This document shows positions 17,867 through 26,770 of a stretch of DNA of 64,000 nt, piece after piece. Position 1 is the first letter of the stretch, and each line of letters starts with the position of its first letter. Below the pieces are notes generated by a model. The model was not told where the DNA came from, did no database searches, and worked only from the letters and a program-made list of their open reading frames with translations. The position numbers were made by a program, and so were the translations under genes. This DNA comes from G963691835 sp963691835 (GTDB lineage Bacteria > Pseudomonadota > Alphaproteobacteria > Thalassobaculales > Thalassobaculaceae), in contig OY829383.1 in NCBI GenBank assembly GCA_963691835.1, forward strand, positions 4,650,001 to 4,714,000, written 5' to 3'.

Positions 17867-17896
17867 AAAACGGCCCCCACGAGAACGCGGGGGCCG
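17867..17896 (-). terminator. Rho-independent terminator downstream of rpsD
   Basis: An 8-bp GC stem, CGGCCCCC (17871-17878) pairing with GGGGGCCG (17889-17896), with a 10-base loop. Read on the minus strand it is followed by TTTT (17870-17867). It lies 31 bases after the rpsD stop and also abuts the end of the convergent flavin hydroxylase gene. Confidence 0.85.
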
Positions 17897-17927
17897 TCCA
17901 AGGGTCTCTCCTGAGACCGGATATCCG

Positions 17928-18542
17928 TTAGCGGGAGTAGAACTCGACCACGAGGTTCGGTTCCATCTGAACCGGGTAGGGAATGTCTTCAAGCTTAGGC
18001 GCACGGATGAAGGTGCCGACCATCTTGTCGTGGTTCACATCGACATAGTCGGGAACATCGCGCTCGGTCGAGGCGACGGCTTCGAGGACGAGGCCCATCT
18101 GCTTCGACTTTTCCTTCACCTCAATCTGATCGCCGTCCTTGACGAGGAAGGAGGGGATGGTCACCCGGCGGCCGTTGACCTTCACATGGCCGTGGTTGAC
18201 GAACTGACGGGCGGCGAAAACGGTCGGGACGAACTTCATCCGGTAGACGACCGCGTCGAGCCGGGTCTCAAGAATACCGACAAGGTTCTCGCCCGTGTCA
18301 CCCCGGCGGCGGACCGCCTCGGCGTAGTACTTGCGGAACTGCTTCTCGCCGATGTTGCCGTAGTAGCCCTTGAGCTTCTGCTTGGCCATCAACTGGATGC
18401 CGAAGTCAGACGGCTTCTTGCGCCGCTGGCCATGCTCACCCGGGCCGTATTCCCGGCGGTTGAGCGGCGACTTCGGCCGACCCCAGAGGTTGACGCCAAG
18501 GCGCCGGTCAATCTTGTGCTTGGAATTCTCACGCTTTGCCAT
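17928..18542 (-). CDS. rpsD: 30S ribosomal protein S4
   Basis: A 204-residue primary 16S rRNA-binding protein and translational fidelity factor. The ATG at 18542 gives the family start MAKRENSKHKIDRRLG; the frame is open further upstream but without homologous residues. The S4 RNA-binding domain is at RLDAVVYRMKFVPTVFAARQ and VNHGHVKVNGRRV. The gene is monocistronic, as is usual in alphaproteobacteria, and ends at a strong terminator. The C-terminus NLVVEFYSR is the standard S4 ending. Confidence 0.98.
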   Translation of the reverse strand: MAKRENSKHKIDRRLGVNLWGRPKSPLNRREYGPGEHGQRRKKPSDFGIQLMAKQKLKGYYGNIGEKQFRKYYAEAVRRRGDTGENLVGILETRLDAVVYRMKFVPTVFAARQFVNHGHVKVNGRRVTIPSFLVKDGDQIEVKEKSKQMGLVLEAVASTERDVPDYVDVNHDKMVGTFIRAPKLEDIPYPVQMEPNLVVEFYSR

Positions 18543-18699
18543 ATCGGCTCTCCGCTTGTCGCGATGGTGTTGTCCCGATCGGGCGTGTTCCGGTGGAAAC
18601 CGGGCCGTGGACAGCACGTTGGCCGTCCCTCTCTCTCGGGAATGAGCACGGCACTATACGGATCGCGAACCCGAAGTCAATTGAAGCGGGCCCGGGGCG

Positions 18700-18975
18700 T
18701 CAGGCGAACCAGCAGACCTGATTGACCGACTTGTCGTAATGGCCGCTGCATCTGGCCCGATAGTGCCGACAGAGTTTGCGGAGATCGGGGTCGCCGTCGG
18801 CGATCCGCTCGCCACCGAGTTGGGTGCGGAAGAACGCGCCGACCTTGTGGTGCACGATCCGCTCTTCCATGACGAGGCACTGCCCCATCCTGGTATGAGC
18901 GTGAAAGTACCAAAGCCCCGTGCCGGTGAAGGCGACGAGGACGACAAGCAGGGCGGCATAGGCGTTTCCGGACAT
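18700..18975 (-). CDS. Small membrane-anchored protein of unknown function
   Basis: A 91-residue protein beginning at ATG 18975, with one N-terminal hydrophobic helix (YAALLVVLVAFTGTGLWYF) and a charged tail. The tail has four Cys residues (GQCL, KLCRH, ARCSG, QVCWF), which might form periplasmic disulfides. It lies between rpsD and dnaE on the same strand as both. No family is recognised. The length, start and codon bias are compatible with a real gene, but no strong ribosome-binding site is seen. Confidence 0.55.
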   Translation of the reverse strand: MSGNAYAALLVVLVAFTGTGLWYFHAHTRMGQCLVMEERIVHHKVGAFFRTQLGGERIADGDPDLRKLCRHYRARCSGHYDKSVNQVCWFA

Positions 18976-19064
18976 AAATCCTATGTAGCGGCTTCGGCCA
19001 CGGTCGTCAGGCCCGGAAAACGGATCTCACGCATTCGTCAAACCAGTTGCGAAGCCACAGCCCT

Positions 19065-22000
19065 TTAGAGGTCATGCACGTCCATCACGCCGGGCAGCGA
19101 TTTGACGGCAGCTCGGAGTTTCGGGTCGATCCTGAAGCTGTCGCTCAGCGCGATGTCGACCTGCTCTGTTGGTGTTTGAACAGCGATACGGATGGACCCC
19201 TTGCCACGCCCGTACTTCCCAAGAATGGACGCGAGATGCGGGACCGGGTCCGGGGAGGTCAGAAAGATCTGGAGCCCCGCCGCGGATTTGGAGGCGGCCG
19301 CGTCCAGCGCCTCGATCTTCGTCGCGGCAAGCCGGGCAGTTCCCTCATCCAGACGCGCATCTGCCCGCAACATGACCGGCTGGCCGCTGTCCAACAGCTC
19401 TCGGCTGGTGGCGAGAACCTCCGAGAATACGACCGCCTCGAAGACCCCTGCCCGGTCCGTCATCTCGATGAAGGCGTAGCGGGAACCCTTCTGAGAGGTC
19501 CGGACACGGTAGTTCACGACGATGCCCGCCAAGTTCAGTCTCGCGCTTCCTTTGTTGGCGGCGAGCGTCATCTCGATCTCGTTCGACTGGACGACACCGA
19601 TCTTTTTGAGCGTGCTGTCGTACGCGTCCAGCGGGTGGGCGGAGAGATAGAAGCCGAGCGCATCGAACTCGTGGTTCAGCCGCTCCATCGTCGTCCATTC
19701 CGGCCGGGACTCCAACCGGATCCGGTCAGCGCTTTCGTCCCCGCCGCCTGCAAACAGGCTCGCCTGGTTCGACGATCGGGACTCCGACGCCGCATTGGCA
19801 TGGCGCAGGATGACATCCGCCCCCTCCACCAGTTCCGCCCGGTTGCCGTGAAGGCTGTCGAAGGCGCCAGCACGGACAAGGTTCTCCACCAGCCGCTTGT
19901 TGATCTGGCGGGTATCGACCCGGTTGGCGAAGTCCGACAGGTCTTTGAACGGCTTCTCCTGGCGCTCCGCTACCAACCATTCCATCGCCGACTTGCCAAC
20001 GTTCTTGATCGCGGCAAGCGCATAGCGAACGGCGAGGTCACCCTCCTCCGTCTGCTCAACGGAGAACGTGTCCTCGGACCGGTTCACATCCGGCTTCAGA
20101 AGCTTGACACCCGTCTTCTGTAGCTCCTGGCGGAAGACGTTGAGCTTGTCCGAGTTGGCCATGTCATAGGTCATCGACGCGGCCATGAACTCAACCGGGT
20201 GGTTGGCCTTCATATAGGCGGTTTGATAGGAGATCAGCGCATACGCAGCCGCATGGCTCTTGTTGAAGCCATAGCCCGCGAAGGCCGCGATCTGATCGAA
20301 AATCTCCGACGCCTTAGTGCTGTCCACGCCGTTGTCGACGCTGCCCTTCACGAAGGTCTCGCGCTGGGCATCCATCTCCGCCTTGATCTTCTTACCCATC
20401 GCCCGGCGCAGAAGGTCGGCGCCGCCCAGCGTGTATCCGGCGAGGACCTGGGCCGCCTGCTGAACCTGCTCCTGGTAGATCATGATGCCGAAGGTCTCGG
20501 TCAGCACCGGTTGCAGCTTCGGATGCATATAGTCCGGCTGCTCCTCACCATGCTTGCAGGCGATGTATTTCGGGATGTTCGCCATCGGCCCCGGACGATA
20601 GAGCGCGACGAGGGCGATGATGTCCTCGAACCGGTCAGGCTTCAGCTTCCTGAGCACGTCCCGCATGCCGGAACTCTCGAGCTGGAACACGCCGGTGCTG
20701 TCGCCGCGCCCTAGCATCTCGAAGGTGGGAGCGTCGTCCAGCGGCAGGGTATCGAGATCCAGATGGATGCCGCGTTTCTCCAAGAGGCCCTGCGCTGTGC
20801 GGAGAATCGACAGAGTCTTCAGACCCAGAAAGTCGAATTTCACCAGACCGGCTGATTCAACCCACTTCATATTGAATTGGGTCGCCGGCATGTCCGAGCG
20901 CGGGTCCTGATACAGCGGCACAAGCTCATGCAAGGGCCGGTCACCGATCACCACGCCCGCCGCGTGGGTTGAAGCGTTCCGGTAGAGCCCTTCAAGCTGA
21001 AGCCCGAGGCGCAGCAGATGGGCGACTTGCTCATCATCATCCCGCTGGCGGCGAAGCTCTGGCTCTTCCTGGATCGCCTGGGCCAACGTCACCGGATTGG
21101 CCGGGTTGTTCGGGACCAGCTTGCAAATCCGGTCCACCTGCCCGTACGGCATCTCCAAGACGCGCCCCACGTCACGCAGCACTGCCCGGGCCTGAAGCTT
21201 ACCGAAGGTGATGATCTGGGCGACCTTGTCGCGCCCGTACTTCTTTTGGACGTAGTCGATGACCTCGCCACGGCGGTCCTGACAGAAGTCGATGTCGAAG
21301 TCCGGCATCGAGACGCGTTCGGGGTTCAAGAACCGCTCGAACAGCAGCCCCCAGCGCAACGGGTCCAGATCGGTGATCAGCAGGACCCAAGCGACCACGG
21401 ACCCGGCCCCAGATCCGCGCCCCGGCCCGATTGGGATGCCGTGCGCTTTACCCCATTGAATGAAGTCGGCGACGATCAGGAAGTATCCTGGAAACCCCAT
21501 CTGGGTGATGATGCTCAACTCCATGTCGAGTCGGTCCAGGTAGGGCTTCGCCGCCGCCTCCCGCGCAGCCTCATCCATATCGGCGGTGTAGACATGGGCG
21601 TCGAGGCGCTTGCGAAGCCCAGCCTCCGACTGCGCCCGCAGCTCCGCCGCCTCGTCCCGCCCGCCCTCGGTCGCATAGGGCGGGAGGATCGGCGCGATCT
21701 TCTTCGGCATGTAGGCGCAGCGGCGCGCGATCACCAAGGTATTGTCCACGGCCTCGGGGACATCGGCGAACAGCTCCCGCATCTCTTCCGGCGACTTGAA
21801 ACGGTGGTGGGGCGTCAGACGGCGGCGATCATCCCGCCCAACTTGGGTTCCCTCCGCGATGCAAAGAAGCGCGTCGTGGGCCTCATACTGATCGGTTGCG
21901 GGAAAGAAGCATTCATTCGTCGCCACCAGGGGCAGATCCAGATCGTAGGCGATGTCCAGGAACCCGCTCTCCGTCTTCCGCTCTTCCGGCAGGAAATGAC

Positions 22001-22559
22001 GCTGGAGTTCGATGTAGAGACGGCCTGGAAAGAGGGACGCCAACCGGCTGGCCATGGCGCGCGCGTCGTCCTCCCTCCCCTCCAGCAGAAACCGGCCGAT
22101 CGCCCCCTTCGGCCCGCCGCTCAACGCGATGACGCCGTCGGTCGCACCGTCAAGCGCGTCCATTGGGACCTGTGGCATCTCGGAGCCGTCGGTTTCGAGG
22201 AAAGCTTGGCTGACCAGCTTCATGAGATTGAGGTACCCGGCCTCTGTCGCAGCCAGGAGGACGAGCTGATCCGGCTCCGGCGAGATGTGGGACGTACCGC
22301 CGACGACTTTGAACGGGCGGGTGTCCGGTTCGGCCTCGCGGGTAATCGCCAACTGCACACCGACGATGGGCTGAACCCCGGCGCCCGACGCCGTCACCGC
22401 GAACTCGAGACCGCCGAACATGTTGCCGGTATCGGTCATGGCCACGGCGGGCATCGCCTCGGCCTCGCATCGCTTTATCAGGTCCTTGACCGTGATCGCC
22501 CCCTCCGCCAGCGAGTACGCGGTGTGGACACGGAGATGGACGAATGACGCGTGGGACAT
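19065..22559 (-). CDS. dnaE: DNA polymerase III alpha subunit
   Basis: A 1164-residue replicative polymerase of the C family. The N-terminal PHP domain begins FVHLRVHTAYSLAEGAI. The palm has GPGRGSGAGS and the metal-binding PDFDIDFCQDRRGEVIDYV (Asp near residues 418-422), with the third acidic residue in VKFDFLGLKTLSIL (about 570). GYGFNKSHAAAYALI is the conserved fingers motif. An OB fold (GIVVNYRVRTSQKGSRYAFIEM) and C-terminal tau-binding part complete it. It starts at ATG 22559. Here dnaE stands apart from lolCD, although in many alphaproteobacteria it follows proS-lolCD directly. Confidence 0.98.
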   Translation of the reverse strand: MSHASFVHLRVHTAYSLAEGAITVKDLIKRCEAEAMPAVAMTDTGNMFGGLEFAVTASGAGVQPIVGVQLAITREAEPDTRPFKVVGGTSHISPEPDQLVLLAATEAGYLNLMKLVSQAFLETDGSEMPQVPMDALDGATDGVIALSGGPKGAIGRFLLEGREDDARAMASRLASLFPGRLYIELQRHFLPEERKTESGFLDIAYDLDLPLVATNECFFPATDQYEAHDALLCIAEGTQVGRDDRRRLTPHHRFKSPEEMRELFADVPEAVDNTLVIARRCAYMPKKIAPILPPYATEGGRDEAAELRAQSEAGLRKRLDAHVYTADMDEAAREAAAKPYLDRLDMELSIITQMGFPGYFLIVADFIQWGKAHGIPIGPGRGSGAGSVVAWVLLITDLDPLRWGLLFERFLNPERVSMPDFDIDFCQDRRGEVIDYVQKKYGRDKVAQIITFGKLQARAVLRDVGRVLEMPYGQVDRICKLVPNNPANPVTLAQAIQEEPELRRQRDDDEQVAHLLRLGLQLEGLYRNASTHAAGVVIGDRPLHELVPLYQDPRSDMPATQFNMKWVESAGLVKFDFLGLKTLSILRTAQGLLEKRGIHLDLDTLPLDDAPTFEMLGRGDSTGVFQLESSGMRDVLRKLKPDRFEDIIALVALYRPGPMANIPKYIACKHGEEQPDYMHPKLQPVLTETFGIMIYQEQVQQAAQVLAGYTLGGADLLRRAMGKKIKAEMDAQRETFVKGSVDNGVDSTKASEIFDQIAAFAGYGFNKSHAAAYALISYQTAYMKANHPVEFMAASMTYDMANSDKLNVFRQELQKTGVKLLKPDVNRSEDTFSVEQTEEGDLAVRYALAAIKNVGKSAMEWLVAERQEKPFKDLSDFANRVDTRQINKRLVENLVRAGAFDSLHGNRAELVEGADVILRHANAASESRSSNQASLFAGGGDESADRIRLESRPEWTTMERLNHEFDALGFYLSAHPLDAYDSTLKKIGVVQSNEIEMTLAANKGSARLNLAGIVVNYRVRTSQKGSRYAFIEMTDRAGVFEAVVFSEVLATSRELLDSGQPVMLRADARLDEGTARLAATKIEALDAAASKSAAGLQIFLTSPDPVPHLASILGKYGRGKGSIRIAVQTPTEQVDIALSDSFRIDPKLRAAVKSLPGVMDVHDL

Positions 22560-22833
22560 CTGTAAGCCATGGGTTCTGCGGGCGATACGACCAGATTATT
22601 GTTCAGACACTAAATATTGTCTTCCTTGAAAGTGGGCGCACAACTACTTGCGCACAGAGGATGAATAGTTACCCACAACCTGCTCACGACTTCCTCCACA
22701 CCATGGATCACCGACTCGGCGGAAAGCCTGACCGGAGGCCGGTCAACGGCGAGAGGCAATGCCCTGGATCGAATTGACAGCTTGGGCGCCCCTCCTATGA
22801 TCGCCGCGTCCGTTCGGATGGCGGGAGGAAGAC

Positions 22834-23988
22834 TTGGATTTCGAGCTCGGCGAAGAGAGAACGCAGATTCGCGACATGGCGCGCGCGTTCGCGACGGAGC
22901 AGTTTGCGCCCAACGCGGCCCGCTGGGATGAGGAGAAGATATTCCCGGTCGATGAGCTTCGTGCAGCCGCCGAGTTGGGCCTTGCCGGGATCTACGTTTC
23001 GGAGGATGCGGGGGGCAGCGGCCTCGGTCGGCTCGATGCGGCGATCGTCTTCGAGGAACTGGCGGCGGGGTGCGTGTCAACGGCCGCCTACCTCTCCATC
23101 CATAATATGGTTTGCTGGATGATCGACCGGTTCGGCGATGATCCGGTCAAGCAGCGCTTTCTGCCCAAGCTGATGAGCATGGAGCACATGGCGAGCTACT
23201 GTCTGACGGAACCGGGGGCCGGCTCCGACGCCGCTTCCCTCAAGACGCGGGCGCCGCGAGACGGGAATACACACTACAGCCTCACCGGCGCCAAGGCCTT
23301 CATCTCCGGAGGGGGCACCAGCGACGTGTACGCGGTGATGTGCCGGACCGGGGACGATGGTCCGAAAGGCATCTCCTGCCTGCTGGTCGAGAAAGGGGCG
23401 GAGGGGCTGTCCTACGGCAAGAACGAAAAGAAGTTGGGTTGGAACAGTCAGCCAACCGCCGGTGTCCTCTTCGAGGATTGCCGCGTGCCGATGGAGAACC
23501 GGGTCGGCGCGGAAGGCGACGGCTTCAAGATCGCCATGACCGGTCTCGACGGCGGTCGGATCAACATCGCTGCCTGCTCCCTTGGCGGCGCACGGACCGC
23601 GCTTGAGGCAGCCCTGTCCTACGCCCGGGAGCGGAAACAGTTCGGCAAGCGCCTCGACGACTTCCAGGCCATCCAGTTCAAGCTGGCCGATATGGCCACC
23701 GAACTGGATGCCGCCCGACTTATGGTTCACCGGGCTGCCGCCAGTCTTGACGCCAAAGCGCCAGATGCCAGTAAGCACTGCGCGATGGCCAAGCGTTTCG
23801 CCACAGACATCTGTTCCCGAATCTGCGATGAGGCTCTCCAGATCCACGGTGGCTACGGCTACCTGAAAGACTTCCCTCTGGAGCGACTTGTCAGAGATCT
23901 GCGGGTTCACCGCATCCTGGAAGGAACGAACGAAATCATGCGGGTCATCATCTCCCGCCGGCTAATCGAAGAAGGCACCGTTCTGTGA
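22834..23988 (+). CDS. Acyl-CoA dehydrogenase, probably isobutyryl-CoA dehydrogenase
   Basis: A 384-residue flavoenzyme that oxidises acyl-CoA at C2-C3. It starts with TTG 22834, preceded by GGGAGG. Signature regions are AYCLTEPGAGSDAASLKT (FAD/substrate loop), RKQFGKRLDDFQAIQFKLADM, and the C-terminal QIHGGYGYLKDFPLER plus HRILEGTNEIMRVII. Its place as first gene of an operon with HIBYL-CoA hydrolase and 3-hydroxyisobutyrate dehydrogenase indicates isobutyryl-CoA in valine catabolism. The methacrylyl-CoA hydratase step is not obvious in the cluster. The hydrolase start overlaps its stop by four bases. Confidence 0.92.
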   Translation: MDFELGEERTQIRDMARAFATEQFAPNAARWDEEKIFPVDELRAAAELGLAGIYVSEDAGGSGLGRLDAAIVFEELAAGCVSTAAYLSIHNMVCWMIDRFGDDPVKQRFLPKLMSMEHMASYCLTEPGAGSDAASLKTRAPRDGNTHYSLTGAKAFISGGGTSDVYAVMCRTGDDGPKGISCLLVEKGAEGLSYGKNEKKLGWNSQPTAGVLFEDCRVPMENRVGAEGDGFKIAMTGLDGGRINIAACSLGGARTALEAALSYARERKQFGKRLDDFQAIQFKLADMATELDAARLMVHRAAASLDAKAPDASKHCAMAKRFATDICSRICDEALQIHGGYGYLKDFPLERLVRDLRVHRILEGTNEIMRVIISRRLIEEGTVL

Positions 23989-25061
23989 GTGACGAAATCT
24001 ACTTTAAAACGCGGGGCCCCATCGGCATCGCGACCCTCGACCGTCCCCGCACGCTCAACACGCTGAACCAGCCCATGGTCCGGGAACTCCGGCAGCAATT
24101 GGCCGCTTGGGCGGAGGACCCGGCGATCAAGGCGGTCGTGATCGAAGGGGCGGGCGAGCGCGCGTTCTGTGCGGGCGGCGACGTGGTCACGATGCGCCGC
24201 AGCATCGTCGAGGAGAACGGGGGGGCGCCGAGCGAGTTGTCGCGGACCTTCTTCTACGAGGAATACCAGCTCAACCACGAGATCCACACCTACCCCAAAC
24301 CCTACATCGCGCTCATCGATGGCGTGACGATGGGCGGCGGTGTTGGTCTGTCGGTCCACGGTGATTTCCGGGTTGCGACCGAGCGCACCATGGTCGCGAT
24401 GCCGGAGACGACCATCGGCCTGTTCCCCGACGTCGGCGGCGGGTGGTTCTTGCCTCAATGTCCCGGAGAGACGGGCACCTATCTCGCTCTGACCGGTGAC
24501 CGGTTGGATGCGGCGGGCTCCCTGGCACTTGGCGCAGCGACCCACATGGTTCCCTATGACCGGCTTCCGGGCGTTATGGCCGCGCTGGAGGGGGCGGACT
24601 GGTCGGGAGAGGCTGCGGAGGTCGTCGACTCTATCCTGAAGGCCCATGCCGGCGACGTGAAACCCGGCTGGTCCCATGACGGCGATCGCGAAATCATCGA
24701 TCGGTGCTTCGCCTTCGACACGATGAAGGAGATCGTCGATGCGTTGGCCGCCGATCCCTCCCCATTCGCCGCCCATGCGTTGGAAGAGATCCGGGGCAAA
24801 TCACCCACGAGCCTTGCGATCACCCTTGAGCAGCTTCGCCGGGGCCGCGCGGCCAAGACCATGGCCGAAGTGATGACCATGGAATACAGAATGTCTCAAC
24901 ATTGCGCCGCCGGGCACGACTTCATGGAAGGCGTCCGCGCCCTGCTTGTGGACAAGGACCGTTCGCCGAAATGGTCCCCAGCGACGATCGAGGAGTTGGA
25001 CCAGGCGGCGGTTCTCGCGCACTTTGATCCACTGGACGGGCGCGAGCTAACTTTCGACTAA
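23985..25061 (+). CDS. 3-hydroxyisobutyryl-CoA hydrolase (enoyl-CoA hydratase/isomerase family)
   Basis: A 358-residue crotonase-fold thioesterase acting in valine breakdown. The GTG 23985 start overlaps the TGA of the dehydrogenase gene (GTGA). Motifs include the oxyanion hole GERAFCAGGDVVTM, IDGVTMGGGVGLSVHG, and TTIGLFPDVGGGWFLPQ with the catalytic Glu/Asp region typical of HIBCH rather than ordinary hydratases. Length of about 350 is also HIBCH-like. It frees 3-hydroxyisobutyrate for the MmsB product encoded next. Confidence 0.9.
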   Translation: MSDEIYFKTRGPIGIATLDRPRTLNTLNQPMVRELRQQLAAWAEDPAIKAVVIEGAGERAFCAGGDVVTMRRSIVEENGGAPSELSRTFFYEEYQLNHEIHTYPKPYIALIDGVTMGGGVGLSVHGDFRVATERTMVAMPETTIGLFPDVGGGWFLPQCPGETGTYLALTGDRLDAAGSLALGAATHMVPYDRLPGVMAALEGADWSGEAAEVVDSILKAHAGDVKPGWSHDGDREIIDRCFAFDTMKEIVDALAADPSPFAAHALEEIRGKSPTSLAITLEQLRRGRAAKTMAEVMTMEYRMSQHCAAGHDFMEGVRALLVDKDRSPKWSPATIEELDQAAVLAHFDPLDGRELTFD

Positions 25062-25100
25062 GCCAAACGACAAAAAAGACGCAAAGCGGGAGGATCACCG

Positions 25101-25982
25101 ATGACCACGATCGCCTTTATCGGACTTGGCAACATGGGCTTGCCGATGGCCAAGAACCTGTTGGGCGCGGGATATGCCGTGACGGGGTTCGACCTTTCCA
25201 CCGACGCGGTCAAGGCACTGGCCGCCGCCGGAGGGACGGCCGCCAGCAGCACGGCGGATGCCGTAGACGGGGCGGACATCGTCGTCACCATGCTTCCGGC
25301 GGGCCCGCAGGTTCGAGCGGTCTACGGAGCGGATATCCTTCCGAACGCTAAGGCGGGCGCGCTGTTTGTCGATTGCTCCACCATCGACGTGGAATCCGCC
25401 CGTGATGTCGCGGCACAGGCCGAGAGCGCGGGATTTGAAATGATCGACGCACCCGTTTCCGGCGGTACCGGCGGTGCGGAGGCCGGAACGCTGACCTTTA
25501 TGATTGGCGGCACGGATCCGGCGGTCGCGAAGGCGCGCCCGCTCCTCGACGTGATGGGCAAGACGATCGTCCATTGCGGGGGCGTCGGAAACGGCCAAGT
25601 CGCCAAGATCTGCAACAACATGATCCTCGGCGTTTCCATGAATGCGGTGTGCGAGGCCTTCGTGATGGCGGAGCGCCTCGGCCTTGACGCACAGACACTC
25701 TACGACGTGACGTCGACCTCTTCGGCACAGTGTTGGGCCATCACAACGTACTGTCCAGTGCCCGGGCCGGTACCAACATCGCCGGCAAATAGAGACTACG
25801 CGCCGGGCTTTACTGCAGCAATGATGATGAAAGACCTGGGACTTGCAGAGAAAGCCGCAGAAACTGCTGGTGTCGACTCAAAACTTGGAGTGGCCACTCT
25901 TGAACGCCTAAAGAATTATGTCGAAACTGGTGGCGGAGATGCGGACTTCTCGGGGATAATCCGAATGATACGCGGTAATTGA
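25101..25982 (+). CDS. mmsB: 3-hydroxyisobutyrate dehydrogenase
   Basis: A 293-residue NAD-dependent beta-hydroxyacid dehydrogenase oxidising 3-hydroxyisobutyrate to methylmalonate semialdehyde. The Rossmann motif is IAFIGLGNMGLPMAKNLL, the substrate motif VSGGTGGAEAGTL, the catalytic Lys sits in GNGQVAKICNNMILG, and NRDYAPGF is a family end motif. It follows the hydrolase by 39 bases with GGGAGG before ATG. Its last 75 codons use far fewer G/C-ending codons than the rest (hand count about 41% versus 84%), a mosaic sign. The protein itself looks full length. Confidence 0.93.
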   Translation: MTTIAFIGLGNMGLPMAKNLLGAGYAVTGFDLSTDAVKALAAAGGTAASSTADAVDGADIVVTMLPAGPQVRAVYGADILPNAKAGALFVDCSTIDVESARDVAAQAESAGFEMIDAPVSGGTGGAEAGTLTFMIGGTDPAVAKARPLLDVMGKTIVHCGGVGNGQVAKICNNMILGVSMNAVCEAFVMAERLGLDAQTLYDVTSTSSAQCWAITTYCPVPGPVPTSPANRDYAPGFTAAMMMKDLGLAEKAAETAGVDSKLGVATLERLKNYVETGGGDADFSGIIRMIRGN

Positions 25983-26062
25983 GTTGCGTCGAAGTTGAGA
26001 CTCACGTTACACCATCTCGGATCGTATAGTCGTTTAACCGTGATTGGACGTTAAAGGTATAA

Positions 26063-26581
26063 ATGGACGGCTCAAATACAGATAATCCGGACAGCGGGGA
26101 GCTTCGGGAACTCAGGATTGAGTATCTGGAGGCCACCAAACTTATTGAGCGTCTCCACCGGCAATTCCTTGAAGTTGTAAAGACTGAGCTTGACCGCCGC
26201 GGCACCGAGGACATCAACAACATTCAAGCGTTGATCCTGTTCAACATCGGGTCCGAAGAATTAACGGTCGGCGAGTTGACGAACCGGGGATATTACCTGG
26301 GTTCCAACGTTTCCTATAACGTCCGAAAGATGGTTGAGAATGGCTACCTCGTGCAGGAGCGCTCGACCCATGACCGGCGGTCCATCCGGGTGCGACTTTC
26401 GGATAAAGGCCTGGATCTTTGCGGCTTCGTCGGCGAGATGTTCGAGCGGCACGCCGTAGCCCTTCAGAAATCGGAAATCGGCCAGGGAGACCTGCGGAAG
26501 GCGGCGGACGCCTACCGGGACCTGGAGCGCTTTTGGATCGGGCTTCTCAACTTCAATCTTCGTGGCGGACCGGGTCTCTAA
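26063..26581 (+). CDS. ldtR: MarR-family regulator of the LdtR type
   Basis: A 172-residue winged-helix protein. A helical N-terminus (ELRELRIEYLEATKLIERLHR) precedes the DNA-binding domain, with TVGELTNRGYYLGSNVSYNVRKMVENGYL as helix-turn-helix and RSTHDRRSIRVRL as the wing. The GYYLGSNVSYN sequence is characteristic of LdtR, which in Rhizobiales controls an L,D-transpeptidase and stress genes. An inverted repeat TTTAAC-N11-GTTAAA (26033-26055) ends eight bases before the ATG and could be an autoregulatory site. It lies 81 bases after mmsB and before proS. Confidence 0.85.
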   Translation: MDGSNTDNPDSGELRELRIEYLEATKLIERLHRQFLEVVKTELDRRGTEDINNIQALILFNIGSEELTVGELTNRGYYLGSNVSYNVRKMVENGYLVQERSTHDRRSIRVRLSDKGLDLCGFVGEMFERHAVALQKSEIGQGDLRKAADAYRDLERFWIGLLNFNLRGGPGL

Positions 26582-26770
26582 AGGCCCTAGCCGACGCCAA
26601 GCCAGACACCACAAGAACAGCACACTGGGCGGATGGGACCGTACCGGCCCTCGATTGCTGTGGCGTCCCGCTGCCCACGACCGTTTGAACGGCGTCGACA
26701 GACCGGCGTGGTGGCGATATACCCGCCGTTCATGCCTTCGCCGAGACCGGAGGCTTCGACGGAGAGAGAC

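Noticed and set aside
21018..22547. A 509-codon open frame on the plus strand opposite dnaE
   Set aside because: Antisense shadow; the dnaE frame carries all polymerase motifs.
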